A stretch of 64,000 nt of DNA, taken from Pseudooceanicola aestuarii (lineage in GTDB: Bacteria; Pseudomonadota; Alphaproteobacteria; Rhodobacterales; Rhodobacteraceae). Both the position numbers and the translations under genes were made by a program. The notes under the pieces are model-generated. The model searched no databases. It saw only the letters and a list, made by a program, of their open reading frames with translations, and had not been told where the DNA came from. The stretch covers positions 42,719-106,718 of the forward strand of contig NZ_JAAFZC010000006.1 of assembly GCF_010614805.1 (NCBI RefSeq), written 5' to 3'. Below are positions 1-9,069 of this stretch, piece after piece (within the stretch, counting starts at the first letter, position 1; every line of letters starts with the position of its first letter).

Positions 1-120
1 GGCCCGCTTTACGGCACTTGGCTGACCCTGCGCCGCCTGATGCTCTGCCATCCCTGGGGAGGCGCGGGATACGACCCGGTGCCCCCTGCTCCGATACTCC
101 AACGAAAGACCCCTGAATGA
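1..120 (+). CDS. yidD: YidD, membrane protein insertion efficiency factor (3' end only)
   Basis: Frame 1 is open from the window edge to a TGA at 118-120 and gives 39 residues. They contain the YidD hallmark L-R-R-L-x-L-C-H-P-W-G-G-x-G-Y-D-P-V-P. YidD is a small membrane-associated protein that helps the YidC insertase. Its stop overlaps the thrS start (ATGA, 117-120), so the two genes are translationally coupled and probably share a promoter that lies outside the window. The N-terminal half is missing only because the window starts here. Confidence 0.85.
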   Translation, partial: GPLYGTWLTLRRLMLCHPWGGAGYDPVPPAPILQRKTPE

Positions 121-2051
121 TCCATGTCCACCTGCCCGATGGGGCCACCCGTCCGCTCGCCCCGTCCAGCTCTGCCGCAGACCTGGCGCAGGCCATCAGC
201 CCGAGCCTTGCCAAACGCACCGTTGCGGCGGTTGTCGACGGCCGGGTCTGCGATCTGTCAGCACCCCTGACGGACGGCGCCTCGGTCGAACTGCTCTCCC
301 GCGATGATCCCCGGGCGCTGGAGCTGATCCGCCATGACCTTGCCCATGTGCTGGCCGAGGCGGTTCAGGCGCTCTGGCCCGGCACGAAAACCGCCATCGG
401 CCCGGCGATCGAGCATGGCTTCTACTACGACTTCGAACGCGACACGCCCTTCACCCCCGAAGACCTGCTGGTGATCGAGAAGAAGATGCGCAAGATCATC
501 GCGGCCAAGACCCCTTTTACCTGCGAGGAATGGCGCCCCGAAAAGGCCCGCGCTCATTTTGAGGCGGCAGGCGAGCCCTACAAACTGGCCCTGCTGGACG
601 CGATCCCCGAGGGCGAGCCGGTAACGATCTACCGGCAGGGCGATTGGCTTGACCTGTGCCGGGGGCCGCACATGCGGACCACCGCTGACGCAGGAACGGC
701 GTTCAGGCTGACCCGCGTCGCCGGGGCCTATTGGCGGGGCGACAGCAACAACAAGATGCTCAGCCGGATCTACGGCGTGGCCTTTGCCGACAAGGCCGCG
801 CTGGACGCCCACATGACCATGATGGTCGAGGCAGAGAAACGCGACCACCGCAGGCTGGGCCGCGAGATGAAACTGTTCCATTTCGAGGAGGTCGCGCCGG
901 GCTCTGTCTTCTGGCATTCCAAGGGCTGGCGGCTGTTCCAGACGCTGATCGGTTACATGCGCGACCGGCAGGAGGCGGCGGGCTATGTCGAGGTGAACTC
1001 CCCTGACATCATGGACCGCGCGTTGTGGGAGACCTCAGGGCACTGGCAGAACTACCGCGCCAACATGTTCCTGGCGGAAACGGTGGATGATCGCGAATAT
1101 GCGCTGAAGCCGATGAACTGCCCCGGTCACATGCTGATCTACGGGCAAGGCACAAAAAGCTACCGCGACCTCCCGCTGAAACTGGCCGAATTCGGCAAGG
1201 TGCATCGGTATGAGCCCTCCGGCGCGCTGCATGGCCTTCTGCGCGTGCGCAGCTTTACGCAGGACGACGCCCATATCTACTGCACGCCCGAGCAGCTGAC
1301 CGAGGAATGCCTCAAGGTCAACGATCTGGTGCTGTCGATCTACCGCGATTTCGGGTTCCAGGACGTGCGGATCAAGCTTTCGACCCGCCCCGAAAACCGC
1401 ATCGGCAGCGACGAAAGCTGGGACCGTTCCGAGGGCGCGCTTCGCGACGCGCTGGACCGTGCGGGGCATCCCTATACGATCTTCGAGGGCGAAGGCGCCT
1501 TTTACGGGCCCAAGCTGGAATACGTGCTGCGCGATGCCATCGGGCGGGACTGGCAGTGCGGCACGCTGCAGGTGGATTTCAATCTGCCCGAACGCTTTGG
1601 CACCACCTATGTCGCCCCCTCGGGCGACAAGCTGGCCCCGGTGATGCTGCACCGCGCGCTCTTCGGCTCGCTTGAGCGGTTCACCGGCATCCTGATCGAA
1701 CACCACGCGGGCCACCTGCCGCTATGGCTGGCACCCGTTCAGGCGGTGGTCGCGACGGTAACGGGGGCGGCCGACGCTTGGGCGCTGGAAGTGGCGCAGC
1801 GGTTAAAGGCTGGGGGGCTGCGGGTCGAGACCGACCTGCGCAACGAAAAGATCGGCTACAAGGTCCGGGAACATGCGCTCGCCAAGATCCCCGTGCAGAT
1901 CGCCCTCGGCGGGCGGGAGGCCGACGAGAAGACCGTGACCATTCGTCGCCATGGCGCGCCCGACACCCGCACGCTTTCGCTGGAAGATGCCGTGCAGGCC
2001 CTGCTGACAGAGGCACGCGCGCCCGGCGCCGCATCTGCGCAACCCGAATGA
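117..2051 (+). CDS. thrS: threonyl-tRNA synthetase
   Basis: Class II aminoacyl-tRNA synthetase that charges tRNA-Thr in the cytoplasm. The 644-residue length is normal for ThrS. An N-terminal TGS domain (about 1-60) is followed by the editing domain, the catalytic core (about 245-535) and the anticodon-binding domain. The three ligands of the catalytic zinc are present: Cys335 in MNCPGH, His386 in DDAH and His512 in MLHRA. The enzyme therefore still needs zinc. It is the second gene of a yidD-thrS-NTF2-DUF1826 run. ThrS paralogues are known members of bacterial Zur regulons, and the neighbourhood suggests this copy is one. Whether the chromosome has another thrS cannot be seen here. Confidence 0.95.
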   Translation: MIHVHLPDGATRPLAPSSSAADLAQAISPSLAKRTVAAVVDGRVCDLSAPLTDGASVELLSRDDPRALELIRHDLAHVLAEAVQALWPGTKTAIGPAIEHGFYYDFERDTPFTPEDLLVIEKKMRKIIAAKTPFTCEEWRPEKARAHFEAAGEPYKLALLDAIPEGEPVTIYRQGDWLDLCRGPHMRTTADAGTAFRLTRVAGAYWRGDSNNKMLSRIYGVAFADKAALDAHMTMMVEAEKRDHRRLGREMKLFHFEEVAPGSVFWHSKGWRLFQTLIGYMRDRQEAAGYVEVNSPDIMDRALWETSGHWQNYRANMFLAETVDDREYALKPMNCPGHMLIYGQGTKSYRDLPLKLAEFGKVHRYEPSGALHGLLRVRSFTQDDAHIYCTPEQLTEECLKVNDLVLSIYRDFGFQDVRIKLSTRPENRIGSDESWDRSEGALRDALDRAGHPYTIFEGEGAFYGPKLEYVLRDAIGRDWQCGTLQVDFNLPERFGTTYVAPSGDKLAPVMLHRALFGSLERFTGILIEHHAGHLPLWLAPVQAVVATVTGAADAWALEVAQRLKAGGLRVETDLRNEKIGYKVREHALAKIPVQIALGGREADEKTVTIRRHGAPDTRTLSLEDAVQALLTEARAPGAASAQPE

Positions 2052-2071
2052 CCACGCAAAAGGATCCCGAC

Positions 2072-2560
2072 ATGAAGATCACCGAAGAAGACATCGCGCA
2101 GGCGCTCGTCACCTGGGGCAATGGCAAGATCGCCATTTCCAAGGCTTTCGAGGAGGAGGGCATCGAGGCTGCGCGACAGGTCGCCTCGGCCAATCTCGAC
2201 GCATATTATGGCTACAATCTCGGGCCTGTGCTGTTCAAACCGACGATGGCGAGCGGGGAACAGACCTTCCGCTCGACCAAGGCCGGGGCGCTTGCCTATT
2301 TCTGCGGCCATTCAGAAGACTACCCCCTCGACAACGGCTTTGCGATCATGGGCTGGCGGGCCTGCGAACACATCACCTCCGCGACCTTCCTTCAGGGCGA
2401 CATCGCCATGTGGATGGGTTGGATCAAGCTCACCAACAAGGACGGGTCCGTCACGACGGTCGACAAGAGCTTTGGCTACAAGAAGGACGAGACGGGCACC
2501 CTGCGGATCGTGCTGCACCACTCGTCCCTGCCCTACCAGCCGCCGGAGGCCGAGGCATGA
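2072..2560 (+). CDS. small NTF2/SnoaL-fold-like protein of the zinc-stress operon
   Basis: About 162 residues with no signal peptide or membrane segment. The C-terminal pattern (LRIVLHHSSLPY) resembles the end of NTF2/SnoaL and CaMKII-association-type domains. From memory, relatives are sometimes labelled phosphoribosyl-AMP cyclohydrolase, but I see no HisI cysteine signature, so I would not use that name. The ATG at 2072 has an AAAGGA ribosome site about 8 nt upstream. An in-frame ATG at 2048 overlaps the thrS stop but has no good ribosome site. The stop overlaps the next start (ATGA at 2557-2560). Function is unknown; the context suggests a role under zinc limitation. Confidence 0.7.
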   Translation: MKITEEDIAQALVTWGNGKIAISKAFEEEGIEAARQVASANLDAYYGYNLGPVLFKPTMASGEQTFRSTKAGALAYFCGHSEDYPLDNGFAIMGWRACEHITSATFLQGDIAMWMGWIKLTNKDGSVTTVDKSFGYKKDETGTLRIVLHHSSLPYQPPEAEA

Positions 2561-3204
2561 TCACCAACGAAGCAACAGAGTTGCAGCACTGCACGCAAGT
2601 CTCGTCCGACCCCGAAGGACTGGCCGCCATTCGGAACCCCGGCACCGCCGCCGCTCTTTGGGAGCGGACTCCACTGAGCCGTTTTCAGAGCTGGATCGAC
2701 ACCCTGCCGGCCGAGCAACTACCAAGGGCGCGCATCATTCTGAGGCCCGAAGCGTTCTGTGACGCGCTGATCGAAGTGTCGCGGTTTTGCGGCACGCCGG
2801 AATGTGCGGAGCGCAACATGCTGATCGAAGATGCATCGGCGCTGGCGGCGATCTTTGCCGATGTCATGGGATGTGCCCACCTGCAGCTGCGACTGGATGT
2901 CATCCAGACCAACGCCTGTAGCAAATTCCACATCGACGCGGTGACCGCCCGTCTGATCTGCACCTATCGCGGCACCGGAACGCAATACGGCCTGTCGACA
3001 AACGGGGATGATCCAAACACGGTGCTGACCGTTCCGACCGGCGCGCCCATCGTTCTGCGCGGCACGCGGTGGTCGGAGAACCCGCCCTCCGGACTGCTGC
3101 ACCGCTCGCCCCCGATCGCCGGCACCGGCGAAACTCGCCTGCTGCTGGTATTGGACCCAGTCGAAGATCCAGAGAAGGAGCGTGGCACCGCCTACATTCA
3201 CTGA
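2557..3204 (+). CDS. DUF1826 domain protein (zinc-associated)
   Basis: A 215-residue soluble protein that I recognise as DUF1826, a family of unknown function that often sits beside COG0523 GTPases and other Zur targets. Conserved features are the N-A-C-S-K-F-H-x-D motif (near residue 125), then T-A-R-L-I-C-T-Y and a late LHRSPP segment. The Cys, His and Asp residues could bind metal, which is inference. It overlaps the preceding gene by ATGA. A second, broken DUF1826 copy lies at 8214-8576, so this is the intact copy. Confidence 0.85.
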   Translation: MITNEATELQHCTQVSSDPEGLAAIRNPGTAAALWERTPLSRFQSWIDTLPAEQLPRARIILRPEAFCDALIEVSRFCGTPECAERNMLIEDASALAAIFADVMGCAHLQLRLDVIQTNACSKFHIDAVTARLICTYRGTGTQYGLSTNGDDPNTVLTVPTGAPIVLRGTRWSENPPSGLLHRSPPIAGTGETRLLLVLDPVEDPEKERGTAYIH

Positions 3205-3244
3205 TCGCGCGCCCGGGGTTTCAACACCCTTGGGACACGTCCGT

Positions 3245-4261
3245 CTACATCCCGGCGGTCGCAAAGCGGGCGCGGTAGTCGCGCGGGGACAGGGAAAAGC
3301 GGCGGCGAAACGCCTTGCGCATCTGTTCGTCGGTTCTGAACCCCGCACGAAAGGCGACGGTCTTCATCGGCAGGTCAGTGTCCAGCAAAAGCGCCTTGGC
3401 CGTGTCGCAGCGCAGGCTTTCAAGCGTGGCCATCGGCGAGGCACCGATCTCGGCGGCGAAGGCGCGGCTCAGGCTGCGCACGCTCATGCCATGGGCAGTT
3501 GCGATCCCGTCGAGAGTCAGGGGCTCGCCCAGCCGAGCCCCCATCCAGGCCAGCACCTCCGTCATGCTGTTCGGCCCGCCCCCCTGCCCCGCCATCTGGC
3601 CCGTCAGCAGCGTGCTGAACTGCGACTGACCGCCGGGACGCTTCAGATACATCACCATGTCGCGCGCCACGGCCAGCGCGATGTCGCGGCCATAGTCCTG
3701 CTCAACGAAGGCCAGGGTCAGGTCGATGGCAGCCGTCACCCCGGCAGAGGTCCAGAAGCGACCCGCCTGCACGAAGATCGCGTCGGCATCCACCTCGACC
3801 CGCGGAAAGCGCTGGCGGAGCCGGTCCGCGTAATTCCAGTGGGTCGCGGCGCGCTTGTCCTCCAGCAGACCGGCCTCTGCCAGAAAGAACGACCCCGTAC
3901 AGAGCGCCGCACAGCGGGTCACCTTCGGGCCACGGTCCCGGCACCACGCCACCAGCGCCGTCTCTCTCGCAAGCGCGTCTTCGATCCGGGCAGCGCCGGC
4001 GATCAGCACCGTGTCGGACGCTTCCAGATCGCGCAGCGCGACGGAGGCGTCCAACGACATCAGCGAGTCCGAGGGAACGGCCCCGGCTTCGGGTGCGGCG
4101 ATGACCACATCGTAGCCCCCCGGGCGCCCTGCGGCGGCCAGGTGCTGCGACGCATAGCCCAACACGCTGAGAGGCCCTGTCGCCTCCAGGGTCTTGAAGC
4201 CGGGGTAGACGATCAGCGCACTCTGCCGCCTCTGGTCGGCGCCCTCGGTCTGCTCAAGCAT
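3245..4261 (-). CDS. GlxA/AraC-family transcriptional regulator
   Basis: A 338-residue regulator. Its N-terminal DJ-1/PfpI-like amidotransferase domain (about 10-190) starts with ALIVYPGFKTLEATGP and contains the AALCTGSFFLAEAGLL nucleophile-elbow segment. A C-terminal AraC helix-turn-helix pair follows (about 235-335; MSVRSLSRAF and AFRAGFRTDEQMRKAFRRRF). I chose the ATG at 4261, which follows AGGAC; the frame stays open to 4369. It is transcribed divergently from the formaldehyde dehydrogenase gene and shares its control region, so that gene is the natural target, although the ligand is unknown. Confidence 0.85.
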   Translation of the reverse strand: MLEQTEGADQRRQSALIVYPGFKTLEATGPLSVLGYASQHLAAAGRPGGYDVVIAAPEAGAVPSDSLMSLDASVALRDLEASDTVLIAGAARIEDALARETALVAWCRDRGPKVTRCAALCTGSFFLAEAGLLEDKRAATHWNYADRLRQRFPRVEVDADAIFVQAGRFWTSAGVTAAIDLTLAFVEQDYGRDIALAVARDMVMYLKRPGGQSQFSTLLTGQMAGQGGGPNSMTEVLAWMGARLGEPLTLDGIATAHGMSVRSLSRAFAAEIGASPMATLESLRCDTAKALLLDTDLPMKTVAFRAGFRTDEQMRKAFRRRFSLSPRDYRARFATAGM

Positions 4262-4334
4262 CGTCCTGTCCTGTGGTGGCCAATATGGCCCGGTGATTGG
4301 CTGAAAGGCGCGGGTCAGAACGCTCGCGGCACGG

Positions 4335-4351
4335 GCGTTACCATGTAACAC
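4335..4351. promoter_or_regulatory. Zur-type operator upstream of formaldehyde dehydrogenase
   Basis: GCGTTAC-CAT-GTAACAC, a dyad that fits RYGTTAY-N3-RTAACRY at all 14 defined positions. It lies 33 nt upstream of the dehydrogenase start, in the interval shared with the GlxA gene. The same pattern occurs upstream of zigA and twice upstream of zur/znuA. The Zur assignment is inferred from these neighbours. Confidence 0.7.
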
Positions 4352-4383
4352 CCATACCCAGCACAACAAGAAGGAAACGCATC

Positions 4384-5547
4384 ATGAAGATCCGCGCCGC
4401 CGTCGCCTGGGAGCCGAACCGTCCGCTGGAAATCGAGGAAATCGACCTCGACGGCCCCAAGGAAGGCGAAGTCCTGATCCGCATCGTCACCACCAGCCTG
4501 TGCCATACCGACATGTTCACCCTGTCCGGCGCCGATCCCGAAGGGCTGTTCCCAGCGGTTCTGGGCCATGAGGCTGTCGGGATCGTCGAAGAGCTGGGCG
4601 CCGGTGTGACATCCGTGAAGCCGGGGGATCACGTGATCCCGCTTTACACGCCCGAGGATCCGAACTGCCCCTACATCAAGTCGGGCAAGACCAACCTCTG
4701 CCAGACCATCCGCAAGACGCAGGGCGCGGGCGTGATGCCCGACGGCACCTCGCGGTTCAGCTACAAGGGGCGGAAGATCCACCACTACATGGGCACCTCG
4801 ACCTTCGCCGAATACACCGTGCTGCCGGAGATCGCCGTGGCCAAGATCAGCAAGGACGCCCCGCTGTCGAAGGCGTCGGTGATGGGCTGCGCTATCCCGA
4901 CCGGTATGGGCGCCGTGCGCAACACCGCAAAAGTCGAGATCGGCGCCACCGTTGCCGTCTTCGGCCTTGGCGCCGTCGGCATGGCCGTGATCCAGGGCGC
5001 GAAGATGCAGGGCGCGTCGCGCATCATCGGTATCGACACCAACCCCGAGAAATTCGCGCTGGCGCGGCAGTTGGGCGCGACCGAGTGCATCAATCCCGCC
5101 GATTTCTCCCAGCCGATCCAGGAGGTCATCGTCGAGATGACGAATGGCGGCGTCGACTACAGCTTCGAGTGCATCGGCAATGTGAACGTCATGCGGGCGG
5201 CGCTGGAATGCTGTCACAAGGGCTGGGGCGAATGTACCGTGATCGGCGTCGCTGGTGCCGGCGAGGAAATCTCGACCCGGCCCTTCCAGCTGGTCACGGG
5301 CCGGGTCTGGCGCGGGTCTGCCTTCGGCGGTGTGCTGGGACGCAGTCAGCTGCCGGGCATGGTGGACGAATGGCTGCGAGGGGATTTCGATGTCGATCCC
5401 TACATCACCCACAACATGACGCATGAGCAGATCAACACCGCCTTCGACCTGCTGCACGCGGGCAAGTCGATCCGATCGGTCATCCACTTCCAGCCAAACG
5501 AGACCATGCTCAACAACACTCTGCCGGGTGTCATCGTCCCCGCGTGA
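4384..5547 (+). CDS. S-(hydroxymethyl)glutathione dehydrogenase / class III alcohol dehydrogenase, structural-zinc-deficient
   Basis: A 387-residue medium-chain zinc dehydrogenase of the FrmA/AdhC type, which oxidises the formaldehyde-glutathione adduct with NAD+. The catalytic zinc ligands are present: Cys40 (TSLCHTD), His62 (LGHEAVG) and Cys169 (GCAIPTG). The Rossmann motif is GLGAVG. The structural zinc lobe is altered. The family has CX2CX2CX7C; here the four positions read Asp92, Cys95, Ile98 and Cys106, so two ligands are gone while the spacing is kept. The ATG at 4384 follows AAGGAAACG. A Zur-like operator lies just upstream. I infer a paralogue that needs one zinc per subunit instead of two. 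Confidence 0.9.
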   Translation: MKIRAAVAWEPNRPLEIEEIDLDGPKEGEVLIRIVTTSLCHTDMFTLSGADPEGLFPAVLGHEAVGIVEELGAGVTSVKPGDHVIPLYTPEDPNCPYIKSGKTNLCQTIRKTQGAGVMPDGTSRFSYKGRKIHHYMGTSTFAEYTVLPEIAVAKISKDAPLSKASVMGCAIPTGMGAVRNTAKVEIGATVAVFGLGAVGMAVIQGAKMQGASRIIGIDTNPEKFALARQLGATECINPADFSQPIQEVIVEMTNGGVDYSFECIGNVNVMRAALECCHKGWGECTVIGVAGAGEEISTRPFQLVTGRVWRGSAFGGVLGRSQLPGMVDEWLRGDFDVDPYITHNMTHEQINTAFDLLHAGKSIRSVIHFQPNETMLNNTLPGVIVPA

Positions 5548-5587
5548 TCGCCCCCCCCAAAAGGGCCACAGTCAGCAAACCAATCAG

Positions 5588-5614
5588 AAAGGGCCCGCCA
5601 ATGGCGGGCCCTTT
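5588..5614. terminator. bidirectional intrinsic terminator
   Basis: A perfect 12-bp stem (AAAGGGCCCGCC with GGCGGGCCCTTT) around a 3-nt loop. It sits between the convergent dehydrogenase (ends 5547) and aztD (ends 5636) genes and has A and T runs at the stem ends on both strands. Confidence 0.85.
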
Positions 5615-5635
5615 CCCTATTCTTCCGAGAGCGCG

Positions 5636-6850
5636 TCAGTGGGTCAGACCGCTGCCGCCGATCGCGAGAATGTTGTAGGGCAGCCCCTCGACGGGAATGG
5701 TCGCCGTTTCTTCAAGGCTGGCGGGATCGACCAGCCGCACCAGGCTTTGCAGCGGATCGGTCAGCGCGATGCGATCCCCGGCCACGGCCAGCCGCGGACG
5801 CGGATCGCGCCAGTGACCATCCATGGAATAGGGCTGGGTAATACGCGCCGATGCTTCGATTTCCGCCGAAAGCATATTGAGCCGGTGCAGCGTCCCGTCC
5901 TCGGTGAGGATATAAGCGAATTGCGGTATGGCAGGATCCAGCACGAAGTCGACACGCCGGAAGGAGAGCTCGACGCGGGTGAAATAGGGCTCGGTCGTGG
6001 GGTCGATGATCACCACCGACTCACGGCCAAAATCACCGAGGAAGATCTGCATCGCTGCAGAGCCCAGCAATGTGCCGGTTTTCTCTTCGGGGAAGTCCTC
6101 GGGATAGGACAACATGGTGAATTCGGCGCCTTCATCGGCCTCGGACACCGCAATCACCCCTTCCTTGCAGCCTGCCAGCAGGTAGCTGCCCGAGAAGGCT
6201 TCGCCATGCAGGTCGGTGCAGGTGGCGACGTCGCCGATCAGGGTGCCGTCCGCGTCATAGGCCGCGATTCCGACGCGGGGCGGCGCGCTGCCCTCCGCGA
6301 CCTCGCCTTCCGAGGCGACAGAGCTGACGATCACGTTCCCCAACGGGGCGGCAAACCCATGATGCGCCCGGTTCTGCGCAAACTCCTCGACCTCGAGCGT
6401 GCCGTCCTGCAACGGACCCTCGGACAGGAACGAGACATAGCCGCCCTGATCGAAGTTGATCGCTGTCTCGTGGCCATGGGTCACGACGTGGAAGGGGCGC
6501 GGCCCGGTCAGATGCGCGTCCATCGCTGCGGGATCGCTGATGGCGATGTCGGAATGGTCGCCATGTCCCTCCAGCGCGATGCCGCTGCTGAGGAAGTCGA
6601 CCCGGTCATCATCCGATTGCACCGCGATCACGGCCTGCCCGGAGGGCGACCCGTAAAGCCGCGACGGTCCGGCGAAGTCAAAGCTCCACCGTTGATCCGG
6701 CGTGTCACGATCCACCACGGTCACCGTGCCGTCTGCCTGATCGGCGATGAAAAGCCTCCAAGCGGTGCGATCTTCGTCGGCCAGCGCCCCCTGGGCGGCG
6801 GCAAGTGCGAGCATTGCCACGGCACCTTGCGCCATACGTGTTCTCAACAT
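5636..6850 (-). CDS. aztD: AztD, periplasmic zinc chaperone
   Basis: A 404-residue exported protein. The signal peptide ends near ALA (about residue 24) and a beta-propeller-like body follows, with repeated strands such as LFIADQADGTVTVVDRD. Histidine-containing segments (HGDHSD and FHVVTHGHETAINF) match the zinc-binding region expected of AztD. In Paracoccus, AztD hands zinc to the AztC binding protein. No aztABC genes are visible here; the zinc ABC system in the window is znuABC, so ZnuA may be the partner (inference). The ATG at 6850 has an AAGGA about 9 nt upstream. It is divergent from zigA with a Zur-like operator between them. Confidence 0.85.
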   Translation of the reverse strand: MLRTRMAQGAVAMLALAAAQGALADEDRTAWRLFIADQADGTVTVVDRDTPDQRWSFDFAGPSRLYGSPSGQAVIAVQSDDDRVDFLSSGIALEGHGDHSDIAISDPAAMDAHLTGPRPFHVVTHGHETAINFDQGGYVSFLSEGPLQDGTLEVEEFAQNRAHHGFAAPLGNVIVSSVASEGEVAEGSAPPRVGIAAYDADGTLIGDVATCTDLHGEAFSGSYLLAGCKEGVIAVSEADEGAEFTMLSYPEDFPEEKTGTLLGSAAMQIFLGDFGRESVVIIDPTTEPYFTRVELSFRRVDFVLDPAIPQFAYILTEDGTLHRLNMLSAEIEASARITQPYSMDGHWRDPRPRLAVAGDRIALTDPLQSLVRLVDPASLEETATIPVEGLPYNILAIGGSGLTH

Positions 6851-6952
6851 GAGGTAAGTCCTTGTGTTCGTGTCAACTGTTGGGCGGTTCCGTGCCTTCG
6901 CGGTCGCCTGCCCACGAAATCCCGGTTGCGGGCGCCCTGCCGCCTCCCTAGT

Positions 6953-6969
6953 ATGTTATGCTATAACAT
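6953..6969. promoter_or_regulatory. Zur-type operator between aztD and zigA
   Basis: ATGTTAT-GCT-ATAACAT is a perfect inverted repeat, extended by one more T/A pair on each side. It lies 24 nt upstream of zigA and about 100 nt upstream of aztD, so it could control both directions. It fits RYGTTAY-N3-RTAACRY exactly. Confidence 0.85.
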
Positions 6970-6993
6970 ATCAACTCAAGAGCGGAGACAAAG

Positions 6994-8214
6994 ATGCCAG
7001 CCAGCGACACCCGCCTGCCTGTCACCGTGCTGTCGGGCTTCCTCGGAGCCGGCAAAACCACGCTTCTCAACGACGTGCTGAACAACCGCGATGGCCGCCG
7101 CGTTGCGGTTATCGTCAACGACATGTCCGAGGTGAACATCGACGCCGATCTTGTGCGCGATGGCGGCGCCAACCTTAGCCAGACCGAGGAAAAGCTGGTC
7201 GAGATGACCAACGGCTGCATCTGCTGCACGCTGCGCGACGACCTGCTGATCGAAGTGCGCCGCCTGGCCGAGGAAGGGCGCTTCGACTATCTGCTGATCG
7301 AGAGCACCGGCATCGCCGAGCCGCTGCCTGTCGCCGCGACCTTCGACTTCCGCGACGAATTCGGCGAAAGCCTCTCCGACACCGCGCGCCTCGACACGAT
7401 GGTGACCGTGGTCGACACGGTGAACCTGCTGAACGACTATTCCAGTCACGACTTCATTCGGAATCGCGGCGAAAGCCTGGGCGAAGAGGACGACCGCACC
7501 CTGGTTGACCTTCTGGTCGATCAGATCGAATTCGCCGATGTGGTGGTGCTGAACAAGGTGTCGGACGCCGGGCCGGACAAGCTGGATGCCGCACGCAAGA
7601 TCATCACCTCGCTCAATCCCGATGCGCAGATCATCGAGACCGATCACAGCAAGGTACCGGCCAATCGCATCATGGGCACCGGCCTGTTCGATTTCGACAA
7701 GGCGCATCTGCACCCGATGTGGGCCAAGGAACTCTACGGCTTTGCCGACCATGTGCCCGAGACCGAGGAATATGGCGTGTCCTCCTTTGTTTACCGGGCA
7801 CGGCGCCCTTTCCATCCGCAGAAGATCCACGATGTGCTGAACGGACCCCTGCCCGGCGTGATCCGCGCCAAGGGGCATTTCTGGATCGCAACGCGCCCCG
7901 ATTGGCTGGCGGAATTCTCGCTTGCCGGCGCGCTGAGCAGCATCGCGCCGATGGGACAGTGGTGGGCGACAGTTCCAAAAGACCGCTGGCCCGATCATCC
8001 GCAGGCGCGCGAATATCTGGCGCAGCACTGGCAGGAGCCCTACGGCGATCGCCGGCAGGAACTGGTCTTCATCGGTGCCGGCATGGACAAGGCTGCAATC
8101 ACGGCGGCCCTTGATGCGGCGCTTGTCGGAGACGAGGCAGACTTCGTACCGCACCAGTGGGAAGATCTGCCCGATCCGTTCCCCGGCTGGCGCCGCGCAC
8201 CGCAGGCAGCGTGA
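6994..8214 (+). CDS. zigA: COG0523 GTP-binding zinc chaperone, ZigA/CobW-like
   Basis: A 406-residue G3E GTPase. The Walker A motif GFLGAGKTT is at residues 15-23 and the metal-binding G-C-I-C-C motif has Cys75, Cys77 and Cys78. ESTGIAEP (Walker B side) and NKVS (guanine recognition) follow, with a CobW C-terminal domain carrying the RARRPFHP segment. Proteins of this group deliver zinc to client enzymes during zinc starvation. A Zur-like operator lies directly upstream. The TGA overlaps the ATG of the DUF1826 remnant (TGATG), so the two were once co-translated. The zigA name rests on context, since COG0523 has several subgroups. Confidence 0.88.
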   Translation: MPASDTRLPVTVLSGFLGAGKTTLLNDVLNNRDGRRVAVIVNDMSEVNIDADLVRDGGANLSQTEEKLVEMTNGCICCTLRDDLLIEVRRLAEEGRFDYLLIESTGIAEPLPVAATFDFRDEFGESLSDTARLDTMVTVVDTVNLLNDYSSHDFIRNRGESLGEEDDRTLVDLLVDQIEFADVVVLNKVSDAGPDKLDAARKIITSLNPDAQIIETDHSKVPANRIMGTGLFDFDKAHLHPMWAKELYGFADHVPETEEYGVSSFVYRARRPFHPQKIHDVLNGPLPGVIRAKGHFWIATRPDWLAEFSLAGALSSIAPMGQWWATVPKDRWPDHPQAREYLAQHWQEPYGDRRQELVFIGAGMDKAAITAALDAALVGDEADFVPHQWEDLPDPFPGWRRAPQAA

Positions 8215-8576
8215 TGCTGGACCTTGCCAAGGGCGCGACAGATGTGGTGAAGGGCGGGTCGGTGGAGGTTCTGCGGGACCTCCACCGACCCGGCTGTGCC
8301 GCCGCGATCTGGCAGCGCCGTCTGCCGCCGCTCTTCAGCCAATGGCTCGACGCTCTGCCAGACGGCCGCCTGCCCGGACTGCACGTCAGCGTTCCTCTGC
8401 GCGACGTCGCGGATCTGGTACAAGGCGCCTGCCGCGCCGCCCGCAGCGGGGCGGCTGCCGGACAGGCGCTGCTGGCTCAGGACATCGCGCGGCTCGCCGC
8501 CGAGTTTGCGCGCATCACCGGGCCGGACAGGCTGCAGGTCCGGCTTGACGTGGTGCGCGGCAACGCCTGCAGCTAG
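8214..8576 (+). pseudogene. DUF1826 protein, 5' part, ended by an in-frame TAG
   Basis: The reading frame starts at an ATG that overlaps the zigA stop and encodes about 120 residues like the N-terminal half of the DUF1826 protein at 2557. It ends in N-A-C-S-stop-F-H-V-D where the intact copy has N-A-C-S-K-F-H-I-D. The stop TAG (8574-8576) therefore sits at the conserved Lys codon, one base change from AAG. About 14 more DUF1826-like residues follow in the same frame before the similarity switches near 8620. Both the nonsense codon and the lost C-terminus indicate a dead gene. Confidence 0.85.
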
Positions 8577-9062
8577 TTCCATGTGGATTACGTGCCGGCC
8601 CGCCTGCTCTGCACTTGGCAGGTGACGGCGGTGGATGTCTCCTCCGTCGCGCTTGACTTCGCCGCCAAGAATGCGGCCCGAAACGGCGTGACCGAGCGGA
8701 TCACCTTTGCCCAGCACGATCTGGCGACCTCATTCCCCAAGGGCAGTTTCGATCTGGTGACGGCAAGCTTCCTGCACTCTCCACAGGACTGGCCACGGTC
8801 TGAGGTGCTCGCCCGCGCCGCCGCTGCGGTAGCGCCGAATGGTCACCTGCTGATCACCGAACATGGCTCGCGCGCGCCTTGGTCCTGGTCGCCCGAGAAC
8901 ACGCACTTTCCCACGGCCGAAGATTCGCTGGCAGGCATGCGCTTAGCCCTGCAGGACTGGCACAAGCTCTGCCTTTGCAAAATCGCGCGCGACGCCAGCG
9001 GCCCCGAGGGCCAGACCGCGCGGGTGGAGGACAATGTGATCTTTCTCCAGCGCCGCGGCTGA
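8577..9062 (+). pseudogene. DUF1826-methyltransferase chimera, C-terminal methyltransferase remnant
   Basis: In the frame of the broken DUF1826 gene, FHVDYVPARLLCTW is followed directly by QVTAVDVSSVALDFAA. That is motif II of a class I SAM-dependent methyltransferase, and the rest follows through ITEHGS to a stop at 9062. Motif I (the glycine-rich SAM loop) and everything before it are missing, so the enzyme cannot be functional. The join lies at about 8617-8622 and looks like a deletion between two formerly separate genes. An ATG at 8583 could make the frame look like a 159-residue gene, but that reading ignores the missing SAM site. Confidence 0.75.
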
Positions 9063-9069
9063 GGCCGGC

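Noticed and set aside
5423..7081. Long plus-strand frame opposite aztD
   Set aside because: aztD on the minus strand has a signal peptide, family motifs and a terminator; the opposite frame is Arg/Gly-rich and resembles no family.
8574..8576. Possible recoding of the TAG in the DUF1826 remnant (for example as pyrrolysine)
   Set aside because: No pyrrolysine genes are visible, the codon lies at a normal Lys position one base from AAG, and the downstream part is a fragment of another protein. A nonsense mutation is simpler.
8583..9062. A free-standing methyltransferase gene starting at the ATG at 8583
   Set aside because: The first residues belong to DUF1826, and the SAM-binding motif I is missing.
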